Both the position numbers and the translations under genes were made by a program. The notes beneath the pieces were generated by a model. That model was not told the origin of the DNA, did not search any database, and saw nothing but the letters and a program-made list of their open reading frames with translations. This document shows positions 7,077 to 15,046 of a stretch of DNA of 19,306 bases, one piece after another (position 1 is the stretch's first letter; every line of letters starts with the position of its first letter). Source of the stretch: an uncultured Spartobacteria bacterium (GTDB lineage Bacteria; Verrucomicrobiota; Verrucomicrobiia; Chthoniobacterales; Terrimicrobiaceae); NCBI GenBank assembly GCA_937960895.1, contig CALCJD010000132.1, positions 1-19,306 of the forward strand, in the 5' to 3' direction.

Positions 7077-8206
7077 TGCTTTATTACCTCTACAACCTCA
7101 GCGAATGGGCCGAGCAGGCCGGACTCGACAACGAGTTCTTCAAGGCGCTGAACGTCTTCAAATACCTGACCTTCCGCTCGATCTGCGCGGCGGCGACGGC
7201 GTTTTTGATTTCCATCATCTTCGGCAACTGGGTGATCCGGAAACTGATCTCGCTCAAGTTCGGCCAGCCCATCCGCACGAAAGAGGAGGTGCACCAGCTT
7301 TTTGAATTGCACGGGGCCAAGAAGGGCACGCCCACCATGGGCGGCATCCTCATCATCGGATCCATCCTGCTTTCCACCCTGCTCTGGGCGAGTCCGGAAA
7401 ATCCCCTTGTCTGGCTGGTGCTCTTCAGCATGCTGTTCCTGGGCGGCATCGGCTTCTACGACGACTGGCTCAAGGTCAAAAAGAAGAACTCCGCCGGCAT
7501 CAGCAGCCGGCTGAAGTTCGGCCTCCAGTGTGTGCTGGCGCTCATTTTCACGGTGTTTTTCCTGTACCTCTACCGCGACTCCGATTTCACGCGGCAGCTG
7601 CACATTCCCTTTTTCAAGGAACCGATCCTCCTCGGTTTCGTGGGATTTGTTTTCGTGTTTTATCTGCTGGTCATCGTGGGCACCTCGAATGCGGTGAACC
7701 TCACCGACGGGCTTGACGGACTCGCCACCGGCTGCACGGCCACGGTGGCGGCGGCCTACGCCGCGCTGGCCTACCTGGCCGGCAATTACAAGGCCGCGGC
7801 CTACCTGCAGATTCCCTCGGTGCCGCTCTCCGGCGAGCTCTGCGTGCTTTGCTCGGCGCTTCTCGGCGCCTGCCTCGGATTCCTCTGGTGGAACGCCTAC
7901 CCGGCCAAGGTGTTCATGGGCGACACGGGCTCGCTCGCCATCGGCGGCATGCTGGGCGCCGTCGCCATCTGCTGCAAACAGGAGATCCTCCTCGTCATCG
8001 TCGGCGGCGTCTTTGTCATCGAGGCCATGTCGGTCATTCTCCAGGTCGCCAGTTTCAAACTCACCGGCAAGCGCATCATCAAGATGTCGCCCATTCACCA
8101 TCACTTCGAACTCAGCGGGTGGAAGGAAAACACCGTCATCGTGCGGTTCTGGATCATGTCCATCCTCTTCGCCCTGCTGGGACTCGCCACCCTGAAACTC
8201 CGCTGA
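7076..8206 (+). CDS. mraY: Phospho-N-acetylmuramoyl-pentapeptide transferase MraY
   Basis: MraY transfers phospho-MurNAc-pentapeptide from UDP to undecaprenyl phosphate, giving lipid I on the cytoplasmic face of the membrane. The 376-residue protein is highly hydrophobic with about ten predicted helices. It carries the family signatures HGAKKGTPTMGG (79-90), the acidic FYDDWLK (127-133), NAVNLTDGLDGLA (205-217, with the Mg-binding Asp residues), WNAYPAKVFMGDTGSLA (272-288) and the HHH loop SPIHHHFELSGW (338-349). Start ATG 7076 shares its A with the murF stop. The frame stays open far upstream inside murF, but that stretch has no hydrophobic character and is a shadow. A 16-bp gap separates it from murD. 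Confidence 0.97.
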   Translation: MLYYLYNLSEWAEQAGLDNEFFKALNVFKYLTFRSICAAATAFLISIIFGNWVIRKLISLKFGQPIRTKEEVHQLFELHGAKKGTPTMGGILIIGSILLSTLLWASPENPLVWLVLFSMLFLGGIGFYDDWLKVKKKNSAGISSRLKFGLQCVLALIFTVFFLYLYRDSDFTRQLHIPFFKEPILLGFVGFVFVFYLLVIVGTSNAVNLTDGLDGLATGCTATVAAAYAALAYLAGNYKAAAYLQIPSVPLSGELCVLCSALLGACLGFLWWNAYPAKVFMGDTGSLAIGGMLGAVAICCKQEILLVIVGGVFVIEAMSVILQVASFKLTGKRIIKMSPIHHHFELSGWKENTVIVRFWIMSILFALLGLATLKLR

Positions 8207-8222
8207 ACCCCTTTCACCCCGC

Positions 8223-9551
8223 ATGATTTATTCCGGAAAATCGGCAGTTGTGCTCGGCCTCGGCGACAGCGGCGAGGCCGCCGCCACGCTGCTGGCCGAA
8301 GAGGGCGCCACCGTGACGGTGTGCGACAGCTCGGACGGTCCGCGCCAGCGCGAAAAGGCCGCCAAGTTGGAGGCGCTGGGCGTCCGGGTGCTGCTCGGAC
8401 CGGCCGCGGACACGGATCCCTCCCGGTACGACGTGTGTGTGCTCAGTCCGGGCATCGACCCGGCGGTGCCGCTCGTGCAGAACGTGCTGGCCAAGAAGAT
8501 TCCCGTCATCGGCGAGATCGAACTCGGCTTCGAGGAATGCCTGTGCCCGGTCGTGGCCATCACCGGCACCAATGGCAAGACGACCACCACGGAACTCACC
8601 ACCGCCATGCTCCAGGGCTGCGCGGTCCGCACCATGGCCAGCGGCAACATCGGTCTGCCGTTTGCGACGGCGGTGCGGCGGAGCAACCAGCTCGACGTGA
8701 TGGTGCTGGAGGTCAGTTCGTTCCAGCTGGAAACGATCCGCCGGTTTCGTCCGCAGGTGGCGGTGTGGCTGAATCTCAGCCCCAACCACCTCGACCGGTA
8801 TCGCAGCATGGAGGAATACCGGGACGCCAAACTGCGCCTGTTCAACAACCAGACGCCCGACGATTTTGCGGTGGTCAACGCCCGCGCGGAACTCCCGCCG
8901 CTCCGGGCGCGGAGGATCACGTTCAGCGCCTACACGGACGACGCCGATTTCACCCTGCGGGGAAATGTCATCCACTACCGCGGCGAGCCCGTGCTCGATC
9001 AGTCCGCGACCCGGCTGCCCGGCATCCACAACGCCGAAAACCTCATGGCGGCGCTCGGCATCGGGCTGGCGCTCGGACTCGATTTCGAGCGGATGGCCGG
9101 GGCGGTCACTGAATACACGGCGCCCGTGCATCGTTGTGAGTTTGTGCGGGAGCTCGACGGGGTTCGCTGGATCAATGATTCGAAGGCCACCAATCTGGAT
9201 TCGGTGGAGAAGGCCATTCTTTCGCAGAAGGGTCCGCTCGTGCTCATCGCCGGGGGGAAGGACAAGGGGTTCGAGTTCGATCCCATTGCGCCCTTGGTGC
9301 GCGAGCGGGTGCGTCAGGCCGTGCTCATCGGCGAGATGAAGGAACGCATCGCCCGGTCGTGGGAGGGCGTTCCCTGCCGGCTGGCCGCCACGCTGGAGGA
9401 GGCGGTGGGGCTGGCGCGCGACCTGGCCCGTCCGGGCGACACGGTCCTTTTTTCGCCCGGCACCTCCTCCTTTGACATGTTTCGCAACTACGGCGAGCGG
9501 GGCAACCGCTTCAAGGACGCCGTGAAATCCCTCACCTCAAAACAAGGATAG
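8223..9551 (+). CDS. murD: UDP-MurNAc-L-alanine:D-glutamate ligase MurD
   Basis: MurD adds D-Glu as the second residue of the stem peptide. The 442-residue protein begins with a Rossmann-like UDP-binding domain (VLGLGDSG, 10-17; LSPGID, 74-79). The ATPase P-loop TGTNGKTTTT (114-123), GNIGLPF (141-147), VLEVSSFQLE (161-170) and NLSPNHLDRY (184-193) follow. DAKLRLF (201-207) contains the probable carbamylated Lys203. The C-terminal domain shows NDSKATN (318-324), IAGGKDKG (342-349) and SPGTSSFDMF near the end. The start is ATG 8223, 16 bp after mraY; no clear Shine-Dalgarno sequence precedes it. The order mraY-murD is the standard dcw order. Confidence 0.97.
   Translation: MIYSGKSAVVLGLGDSGEAAATLLAEEGATVTVCDSSDGPRQREKAAKLEALGVRVLLGPAADTDPSRYDVCVLSPGIDPAVPLVQNVLAKKIPVIGEIELGFEECLCPVVAITGTNGKTTTTELTTAMLQGCAVRTMASGNIGLPFATAVRRSNQLDVMVLEVSSFQLETIRRFRPQVAVWLNLSPNHLDRYRSMEEYRDAKLRLFNNQTPDDFAVVNARAELPPLRARRITFSAYTDDADFTLRGNVIHYRGEPVLDQSATRLPGIHNAENLMAALGIGLALGLDFERMAGAVTEYTAPVHRCEFVRELDGVRWINDSKATNLDSVEKAILSQKGPLVLIAGGKDKGFEFDPIAPLVRERVRQAVLIGEMKERIARSWEGVPCRLAATLEEAVGLARDLARPGDTVLFSPGTSSFDMFRNYGERGNRFKDAVKSLTSKQG
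9544..9548 (+). promoter_or_regulatory. Ribosome binding site of the LysM gene
   Basis: AAGGA lies 6 bases before ATG 9555 and overlaps the last codons of murD. It is one of the clearer Shine-Dalgarno matches in the window and supports ATG 9555 as the start. Confidence 0.5.
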
Positions 9552-9554
9552 ACC

Positions 9555-10430
9555 ATGAAGATGAAAAAAGCCGTCAGAATGCCGCTTCGTCGGCCTCCGC
9601 AACGGTCCCGTTCGGCCGGCGCCCCGATGCGCGCCCGCACGGCGACGGTGGACGAGACCTACGACGAGGACGACGACTACGGAGCCGAGGAGGAACCGAA
9701 CATGAAGTTTTCGCACGCGCTTTTTGTCGTGCTGATTCTTCATCTCATCGCCGTGGGAGGCGTCCTTGCCTTCAATTGGATGAAGACCCGCCAGGGCGCG
9801 GAAGCTCCCGTGGCCAAGGCCCCCGCCGCGGAAAAACCGGTCGCCTCCGCCGCCGCGTCGCCGAAGACCGGGGCGCCGGCCAAGCCGGCGGCGTCGTCCA
9901 CCGCGAAGGCCCCCGCCGTGGAGGGCTGGAACGGCCGGGTGCACATCGTCGAACCCGGCGACACCCTCATCCAGATCGCGGCGACGTACAAGACGAGTGT
10001 GATGGCGATCGAGAAGGAAAACGGCATCACCTCGACCTCGATCCTCCGCGTGGGCCAGGCGCTGAAGATTCCCGGCACCGAGAAGACCGCAGCGACCGGC
10101 GAGTCGTCCGCCGCGAAGGAGGCGTTTCTGGCCTCCAGGACCAACGAGCCGTCGGCCGGAACCATCTCGGCCGTTCCGCGCTCCACGCCGGCCGCCAAGA
10201 CCGCGACGGCCAAGCCGGCCGAGGTGAAACCGGCGGTGGCCAAACCGGCGGAATCCAAGGCGCCGGCCGCCTCCGCCATCCCCGACGTCTACGTGGTGGC
10301 CAAGGGGGACAACCCCTACACCATCGCGAAGAAATTCGGCGTCAGCTACACCCGGCTGCTCGAGGTCAACAACATCAAGGACGCCACCAAGGTTCAAATC
10401 GGACAGAAGTTGAAGATCCCCAAGAATTGA
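9555..10430 (+). CDS. Single-pass membrane protein with two LysM domains
   Basis: This is a 291-residue bitopic protein. It has a basic N-terminus (1-28), an acidic patch (DETYDEDDDYGAEEE, 33-47) and one transmembrane helix (about 54-75). An Ala/Pro/Lys-rich linker leads to a LysM domain (about 129-173: VHIVEPGDTLIQIA to QALKIP), a second Ala/Pro/Lys linker with KPA repeats (about 175-244) and a C-terminal LysM domain (246-289: VYVVAKGDNPYTIAKKFG to QKLKIP). LysM domains bind N-acetylglucosamine-containing glycans, so it probably reaches from the membrane to peptidoglycan. No hydrolase domain is visible. It sits between murD and ftsW, where no gene is expected in the classical cluster. A role in septal wall binding or in positioning FtsW is an inference from that location. 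An alternative is a general envelope-anchoring protein. Confidence 0.9.
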   Translation: MKMKKAVRMPLRRPPQRSRSAGAPMRARTATVDETYDEDDDYGAEEEPNMKFSHALFVVLILHLIAVGGVLAFNWMKTRQGAEAPVAKAPAAEKPVASAAASPKTGAPAKPAASSTAKAPAVEGWNGRVHIVEPGDTLIQIAATYKTSVMAIEKENGITSTSILRVGQALKIPGTEKTAATGESSAAKEAFLASRTNEPSAGTISAVPRSTPAAKTATAKPAEVKPAVAKPAESKAPAASAIPDVYVVAKGDNPYTIAKKFGVSYTRLLEVNNIKDATKVQIGQKLKIPKN

Positions 10431-10512
10431 GGTTCGAGGGCCAAAGGCCATGGAACGGGAGGGGAGAGACCCCCGGTTCCCGGCCCCCGGCCCTTGACGC
10501 TCGCATCGCGCC
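10431..10512. repeat. GC-rich intergenic segment with inverted repeats
   Basis: This 82-bp gap before ftsW contains GGCC-AAA-GGCC (about 10440-10450). It also contains an imperfect hairpin in which GGAAC, near 10453, pairs with GTTCC, near 10485, with G-runs facing C-runs between them. A C-rich, partly repetitive CCGG stretch follows. No T-run follows, so a normal intrinsic terminator is not supported. The segment may be a dispersed palindromic element or an mRNA-stabilising or processing hairpin; this cannot be decided from one copy. Confidence 0.35.
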
Positions 10513-11652
10513 ATGCACCGCAACGCCATCTATGTGCTTCTGCTGACAGTCGCAGGGCTGACCGCCCTCGGCATTGTCATGCTTTTCAGCACGGGGGCGT
10601 TTGCGCCCGAAAGCCAGGGGGACATCTATTATTTCGTCAAACGCCAGGGGATGTGGCTGGGCGTTGCGGTGCTGGGGGCCATCACGGCGGCCTGCATCAA
10701 CTACGACATCTGGCGCCGGACCTGGTGGCTCTTTTTCATCGTCGCCTTCATCCTGCTGCTGCTCTGCTTTGTGCCGGGCATCGGCATGAAGATCAACGGC
10801 TCGAGCCGTTGGATCAACCTGCGCGTGGCCACGTTCCAACCGTCCGAACTGGCCAAGATCGCCGCGCTGTTCTTCCTCGCGTGGTGGTTCACCCGTTTTG
10901 AGAAAAAGACGGAAACCTTCCTTTTCGGGCTCTTCCTGCCGCTGGCGATTCTGGGCATCCTGGTCGTGCCCATCCTCCTGGAGGTGGATCTGGGCGCCAG
11001 CGCGCTGATCATGGGCACGGGCATCGCCGTGATGTTCCTGGCGGGGGCGAGCCTGCGCTGGCTGGGATTGTTTGCGGTGATCGGACTGGTCGGGATCCTT
11101 TACGGGGCCACGCACATCGACGAACGCCTCGGCCGCCTGCTGGCCTTCATGTATCCGGACAAATATCCGGACGAATTTTACCAGCAGATGCAGGGACTGA
11201 TTGCCATCGGATCCGGCGGCATCGACGGCCTGGGCCTCGGGGCGGGCCGGCAGAAGCTCATGTATCTGCCCTACGCCCACACCGACTTCATTTTTCCGAT
11301 GGTGGCGGAGGAACTGGGCCTGAAGTTCTCGCTGGCGACGGTGTTCGGCTACCTGCTCATCTGCCTTTGCGGCACGATGGTGGCGGCCAATGCGCGGGAC
11401 CGCTTCGGCATGCTGCTGGGCTTCGGGTGCGTCATGATCATCAGCCTGCAGGCGGTGGTGAACATCGGGGTGACCACCGCCCTCCTGCCGAACAAGGGCA
11501 TGCCGCTGCCGTTTGTCAGTTTCGGCGGCTCGAACCTGGCCGTCTGCTATTTCATGATCGGGATTCTCATCAACATTCACCGGCACGGAATTCCCCTTGT
11601 GGAAAGAGTTTCCCCCGTCCTGCGTCGCGTGCGAAATTCATGCCGTCTATGA
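10513..11652 (+). CDS. ftsW: Septal peptidoglycan glycosyltransferase FtsW (SEDS family)
   Basis: FtsW polymerises lipid II into glycan strands at the septum together with FtsI. The 379-residue polytopic protein has about ten hydrophobic segments and the SEDS signatures: PGIGMKINGSSRWI (88-101), FQPSELAKIA (108-117), YAHTDFIFPMVAEELG (254-269) and NIGVTTALLPNKGMPLPFVSFGGSN (317-341). Asp258 in the HTDFIF motif aligns with the catalytic Asp of RodA/FtsW. ATG 10513 is the only start supported, because an in-frame TGA lies at 10495-10497. No good Shine-Dalgarno sequence is seen. SEDS proteins also include RodA, but the dcw location beside murG indicates FtsW. The stop overlaps the preferred murG start (ATGA). 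Confidence 0.95.
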   Translation: MHRNAIYVLLLTVAGLTALGIVMLFSTGAFAPESQGDIYYFVKRQGMWLGVAVLGAITAACINYDIWRRTWWLFFIVAFILLLLCFVPGIGMKINGSSRWINLRVATFQPSELAKIAALFFLAWWFTRFEKKTETFLFGLFLPLAILGILVVPILLEVDLGASALIMGTGIAVMFLAGASLRWLGLFAVIGLVGILYGATHIDERLGRLLAFMYPDKYPDEFYQQMQGLIAIGSGGIDGLGLGAGRQKLMYLPYAHTDFIFPMVAEELGLKFSLATVFGYLLICLCGTMVAANARDRFGMLLGFGCVMIISLQAVVNIGVTTALLPNKGMPLPFVSFGGSNLAVCYFMIGILINIHRHGIPLVERVSPVLRRVRNSCRL

Positions 11653-12764
11653 GCCAACCGTTTCGTGCAGTGATCGCCTGTGGAGGCACCGGGGGACATT
11701 TGTTCCCGGGGCTGGCCGTGGCCGAGACGCTCAAGGAGCGCGGCCATGAGGTGCTGCTTTTTGTTTCCGAGAAATCCATCGACAGCATCGCCCTGCAGGC
11801 CCATCCCGATTTTCGTTACGAAAAACTGCCTTCCATCGGCATGCCCTCGGTGCTCTCGCCGGCGTTTGTGCGGTTCCTGCGCCGGTCGTGGGAAAGCTAC
11901 GGGCATTGCATCGGCGTGTATCGCAAATTCCGTCCGTCGGTCGTGCTGGGCATGGGGGGATTCACCTCGACGGCGCCGCTCCTCGCCGGCTGGCGCCAGA
12001 AGCTGCCGACGTTCATTCACGAATCGAACGTCATTCCCGGCCGTGCCAACAAGCTGGCCGCCCGGTTCGTCACCAAGGTGCTGCTCGGCTTCGAGGCGTG
12101 TGCGCCGAATTTTCCGGGGTGTGACACGGTGGTGACCGGCACGCCCGTCCGCCGCACCCTCGGGGCGCCCCTGCCGCGCGCGGAGGCCCTGGCCGCCTTC
12201 AGGCTCGCCCCGGACCGTCCGACCCTGCTCGTCATGGGGGGAAGCCAGGGCGCCTCGGGCATCAACCAGGTTCTTTTCAAGTGCGCCCCCCTCCTCAAGG
12301 ACAAGGGCGTGCAGATCATTCATTTCACCGGCGAACGGGACGACCAGCTCGCCGCCGCCAACTACCAGCGCGAGGAAATTCCGCACTACGTCGCGCCGTT
12401 CCATCACCGCATGGAGGAGGCGTATTCGGCGGCGGATCTGGTGATCTCGCGTTCCGGGGCCGCCAGCCTGAGCGAGCTTTCGCAGTTCGGCCTGCCGTCC
12501 GTTCTCATCCCGTATCCCTTCGCCACGGACGATCATCAGACCTACAACGCGAAGGTCTTCGTCGACGCGGGCGCCGCCGAGCTGCAGCCCGAGCAGAAGA
12601 TCACCCCCGACACCTTTGCCGCGCTCATTTCCAACCTGCTCATCAACGAACGGCGGCGCGAGGAAATGTCCGCCGCCGCCCGGGCCGTGCTGCCGCGCGA
12701 TGCCGCGGGCAATGTCGCCGACGAAATCGAACGCGCCGTCGCCGCGCAGGAGGGCCGCAAATGA
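11649..12764 (+). CDS. murG: UDP-GlcNAc:lipid I N-acetylglucosaminyltransferase MurG
   Basis: MurG adds GlcNAc to lipid I, giving lipid II at the inner membrane face. The 371-residue GT28-family protein shows the N-domain glycine loop GGTGGHLFPGLA (12-23), a second glycine-rich loop GMGGFTS (101-107), HESN (124-127), the C-domain loop GGSQGAS (197-203) and the UDP-GlcNAc-binding segment SRSGAASLSE (267-276), followed by IPYPFATDDHQTYNA (287-301). I chose ATG 11649 because it overlaps the ftsW stop as ATGA, like many junctions here. An in-frame ATG at 11640 would add three residues and cannot be excluded. The frame continues upstream inside ftsW only as a shadow. AGGAGG near its 3' end serves the next gene. 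Confidence 0.95.
   Translation: MSQPFRAVIACGGTGGHLFPGLAVAETLKERGHEVLLFVSEKSIDSIALQAHPDFRYEKLPSIGMPSVLSPAFVRFLRRSWESYGHCIGVYRKFRPSVVLGMGGFTSTAPLLAGWRQKLPTFIHESNVIPGRANKLAARFVTKVLLGFEACAPNFPGCDTVVTGTPVRRTLGAPLPRAEALAAFRLAPDRPTLLVMGGSQGASGINQVLFKCAPLLKDKGVQIIHFTGERDDQLAAANYQREEIPHYVAPFHHRMEEAYSAADLVISRSGAASLSELSQFGLPSVLIPYPFATDDHQTYNAKVFVDAGAAELQPEQKITPDTFAALISNLLINERRREEMSAAARAVLPRDAAGNVADEIERAVAAQEGRK
12748..12753 (+). promoter_or_regulatory. Ribosome binding site of the murC-murB fusion
   Basis: A perfect AGGAGG inside the end of murG lies 7 bases before ATG 12761. It decides the start of the fusion gene, whose frame is open much further upstream. Confidence 0.65.
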
Positions 12765-15046
12765 ACCTCGCCTCGCTCACCGATTTTCTGACCGGTCCCC
12801 CGCGCCGCGTCCACCTCATCGGGGTGGCGGGTTCGGGCATGAGCGGCATTGCCGCCCTGGTGCTGGCCCTCGGCCATCGGGTCAGCGGCTCCGACCGTGC
12901 GGAGACGGTGGAGGTCGAGCGCCTCAAAAAGAAGGGCCTGCAGTTTTTCCGTCCGCACCAGGCCGGGGAGGTGGGGGACGCGGAGCTGGTGGTGTATTCC
13001 TCCGCGATCAAACCCGGCAACATCGCCTACGACGAGGCCCGCGATCGGGGCATCCCGATGGTGCGCCGCGCCGATGCGCTCGCGGCGATCATGAACTCCA
13101 AGAAGGGCGTGGTCATTTGCGGCATGCACGGCAAGACGACCACGTCGTCGATGACCGCCCACGTGCTGCGCCTCGGCGGACTGAAACCCTCGCATTATGT
13201 CGGCGCCGAAATTCCCATTCTCGGCACGAATGCCCGCTGGGATTCGGAGGGGGAGTTTTTTGTGGCGGAGGGGGACGAGAGTGACGGCACCCTGATCAAT
13301 TACCATCCCGAGCACGCCATCGTGCTCAACATCGAGCCGGAACATCTCGATTTTTACAAGGACCTCGCCGCCATCGACGCCGTCTACGCCAAGCTGGTTT
13401 CCCAGACCCGGAACCGCGTCATCTACTGCGGCGACGACGAGGGTGCCACCCGCGTGTGCCGTTCGCATCCCGGCGCCGTCAGCTACGGCCACAACGAGGG
13501 CAACCGCTACCGGATCACCGACCTGGTCACGCAGAACTTCCGCTCGCAGTTCACCGTCCTGAAGGACGGCGAAAAACTCGGCGAGGTGAAACTCAACATT
13601 CCCGGCGCGCACAACGCGCTGAACGCCCTGGCGGTCATCGCCCTCGCCGGCGAGATCGGGCTGCCCTTCAACGACGTCGCCTTTGCCCTCAGCCTGTTCC
13701 GCGGCGCCAGGCGCCGGTTCGAGATCCGCTACGAGACGGAGCGCAACGTGCTGGTCGACGATTACGGCCATCACCCGACCGAAATCGCCGCGACCCTCGC
13801 GACGGCGCGCACGGGGGACTGGAAGCGCGTGCTCGTGATGTTCCAGCCGCACCGCTACACGCGCACGTTGGCCCTGAAGGAGGAATTCGGCCGCGCCTTT
13901 GACCAGGCGGACAAGGCGTTTATCGCCGACGTGTATCCGGCCGGCGAAAAACCGATCCCCGGGGTGTCCGGCCAGACCGTCGTGGACGCGATGCGGGCCC
14001 ACGGTCATCCGCACGTCTCGTTTCATCCGGAGGTTTCCCGCATCCACCAGGCCTGCGGGGCGGAGATCCGCGACGGCGATCTCATTTTCAGCCTCGGCGC
14101 GGGCAACATCCACGAGGCCGGCACCCGTCTGGCCAATGACCTGGCGATGCGCGACAGGCTGCAGGAGGTCATCGGCCGGGGCTCCATCCGGCTGTATGAA
14201 CCGCTTTCCCGCCACACCACCATGAAGGTGGGCGGCCCCGCCCAGTTCTGGGTCGAGCCGGAGACCGAGGAGGGGTTTGCGGAACTCGTGCGCTACTGCT
14301 TCGACGAAAACATTCCCTTCATGGTGATGGGCCGGGGCTCCAACCTGCTCGTGCGCGACGGGGGCATCCCCGGCGTGGTTGCCCACCTCGCGAGGGGCGA
14401 ATTTGTCCGCTACGAGGTGAAGGGCGACGAAATCACCGCCGGGGTCGGCGTGAAACTCAAGCAGCTCACCGCCATTGCGCAGAAGGCCGGTCTGGGCGGA
14501 TTCGAGTGGATGGAGGGCATCCCCGGAAATCTGGGCGGAGGATTGCGCATGAACGCCGGGGCAATGGGGTCGCAGACCTTCGAGCAGGTCGTGCGCGTGC
14601 GCTATTGCGACCAGGACGGCAACATCTTCACCCGCACCCCCGCCGAGATGGAGGTGCATTACCGGGACACGGTCACGTTGCGCCAGAATTACGCCATTTC
14701 CGCCACCCTGCGCGGCACCCCGGCCGATCCCGAGGAAATCCGGAAACGTCTCGAACACAGCGAACGCCACCGCCGCGAAACCCAGCCGATCGCGGCCAGC
14801 GCGGGTTGCATTTTCAAGAATCCGGCGGAAATTCCCGCCGGCAAACTGATCGAGGAACTCGGCTTCAAGAACTTTGTGGTGGGACGCGCGCGGGTTTCCG
14901 AAGTGCACGGCAATTTCATCGTCAACGACGGAGGCGCCACCGCCGAGGAAATCCTCACGTTGATCGAGGAAATCAAGGCCGCGGCGGCGCGGGAACGCGG
15001 CATCGAACTGGACACGGAAGTGCAAATCGTCGGAGTGGACGCATGA
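12761..15046 (+). CDS. murC/murB: MurC-MurB fusion: UDP-MurNAc:L-alanine ligase / UDP-N-acetylenolpyruvoylglucosamine reductase
   Basis: One 761-residue frame joins two enzymes that are usually separate. Residues 1 to about 458 are MurC: the GVAGSGMSG loop (21-29), P-loop GMHGKTTT (121-128), EGDESDGT (170-177), NIEPEHLDFY (190-199, Glu before His where Asp is more usual), DDYGHHPTE (333-341), FQPHRYTRT (361-369) and LGAGNI (445-450). Residues from about 462 to 761 are MurB, the FAD-dependent reductase: TTMKVGGPA (486-494), MGRGSNLLV (523-531), GIPGNLGGGLRMNAGA (586-601), YRDT (634-637), AGCIFKNP (681-688), HGNFIVND (716-723) and the C-terminal EVQI (753-756). The linker is very short. In AGCIFKNP, Cys683 stands where MurB usually has the proton-donor Ser. 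MurB makes UDP-MurNAc, the substrate of MurC, so the fusion joins consecutive steps. Start ATG 12761 overlaps murG (ATGA). Confidence 0.95.
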   Translation: MNLASLTDFLTGPPRRVHLIGVAGSGMSGIAALVLALGHRVSGSDRAETVEVERLKKKGLQFFRPHQAGEVGDAELVVYSSAIKPGNIAYDEARDRGIPMVRRADALAAIMNSKKGVVICGMHGKTTTSSMTAHVLRLGGLKPSHYVGAEIPILGTNARWDSEGEFFVAEGDESDGTLINYHPEHAIVLNIEPEHLDFYKDLAAIDAVYAKLVSQTRNRVIYCGDDEGATRVCRSHPGAVSYGHNEGNRYRITDLVTQNFRSQFTVLKDGEKLGEVKLNIPGAHNALNALAVIALAGEIGLPFNDVAFALSLFRGARRRFEIRYETERNVLVDDYGHHPTEIAATLATARTGDWKRVLVMFQPHRYTRTLALKEEFGRAFDQADKAFIADVYPAGEKPIPGVSGQTVVDAMRAHGHPHVSFHPEVSRIHQACGAEIRDGDLIFSLGAGNIHEAGTRLANDLAMRDRLQEVIGRGSIRLYEPLSRHTTMKVGGPAQFWVEPETEEGFAELVRYCFDENIPFMVMGRGSNLLVRDGGIPGVVAHLARGEFVRYEVKGDEITAGVGVKLKQLTAIAQKAGLGGFEWMEGIPGNLGGGLRMNAGAMGSQTFEQVVRVRYCDQDGNIFTRTPAEMEVHYRDTVTLRQNYAISATLRGTPADPEEIRKRLEHSERHRRETQPIAASAGCIFKNPAEIPAGKLIEELGFKNFVVGRARVSEVHGNFIVNDGGATAEEILTLIEEIKAAAARERGIELDTEVQIVGVDA

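Noticed and set aside
10494..10499. TTGACG as a -35 element for an internal ftsW promoter
   Set aside because: No acceptable -10 hexamer follows at 16-18 bp before or just after the ftsW start.
12542..15025. 827-codon antisense open frame across the murC-murB fusion
   Set aside because: Shadow frame caused by codon bias. The + strand frame carries all MurC and MurB motifs; the antisense product is Arg/His/Gly-rich without domain features.
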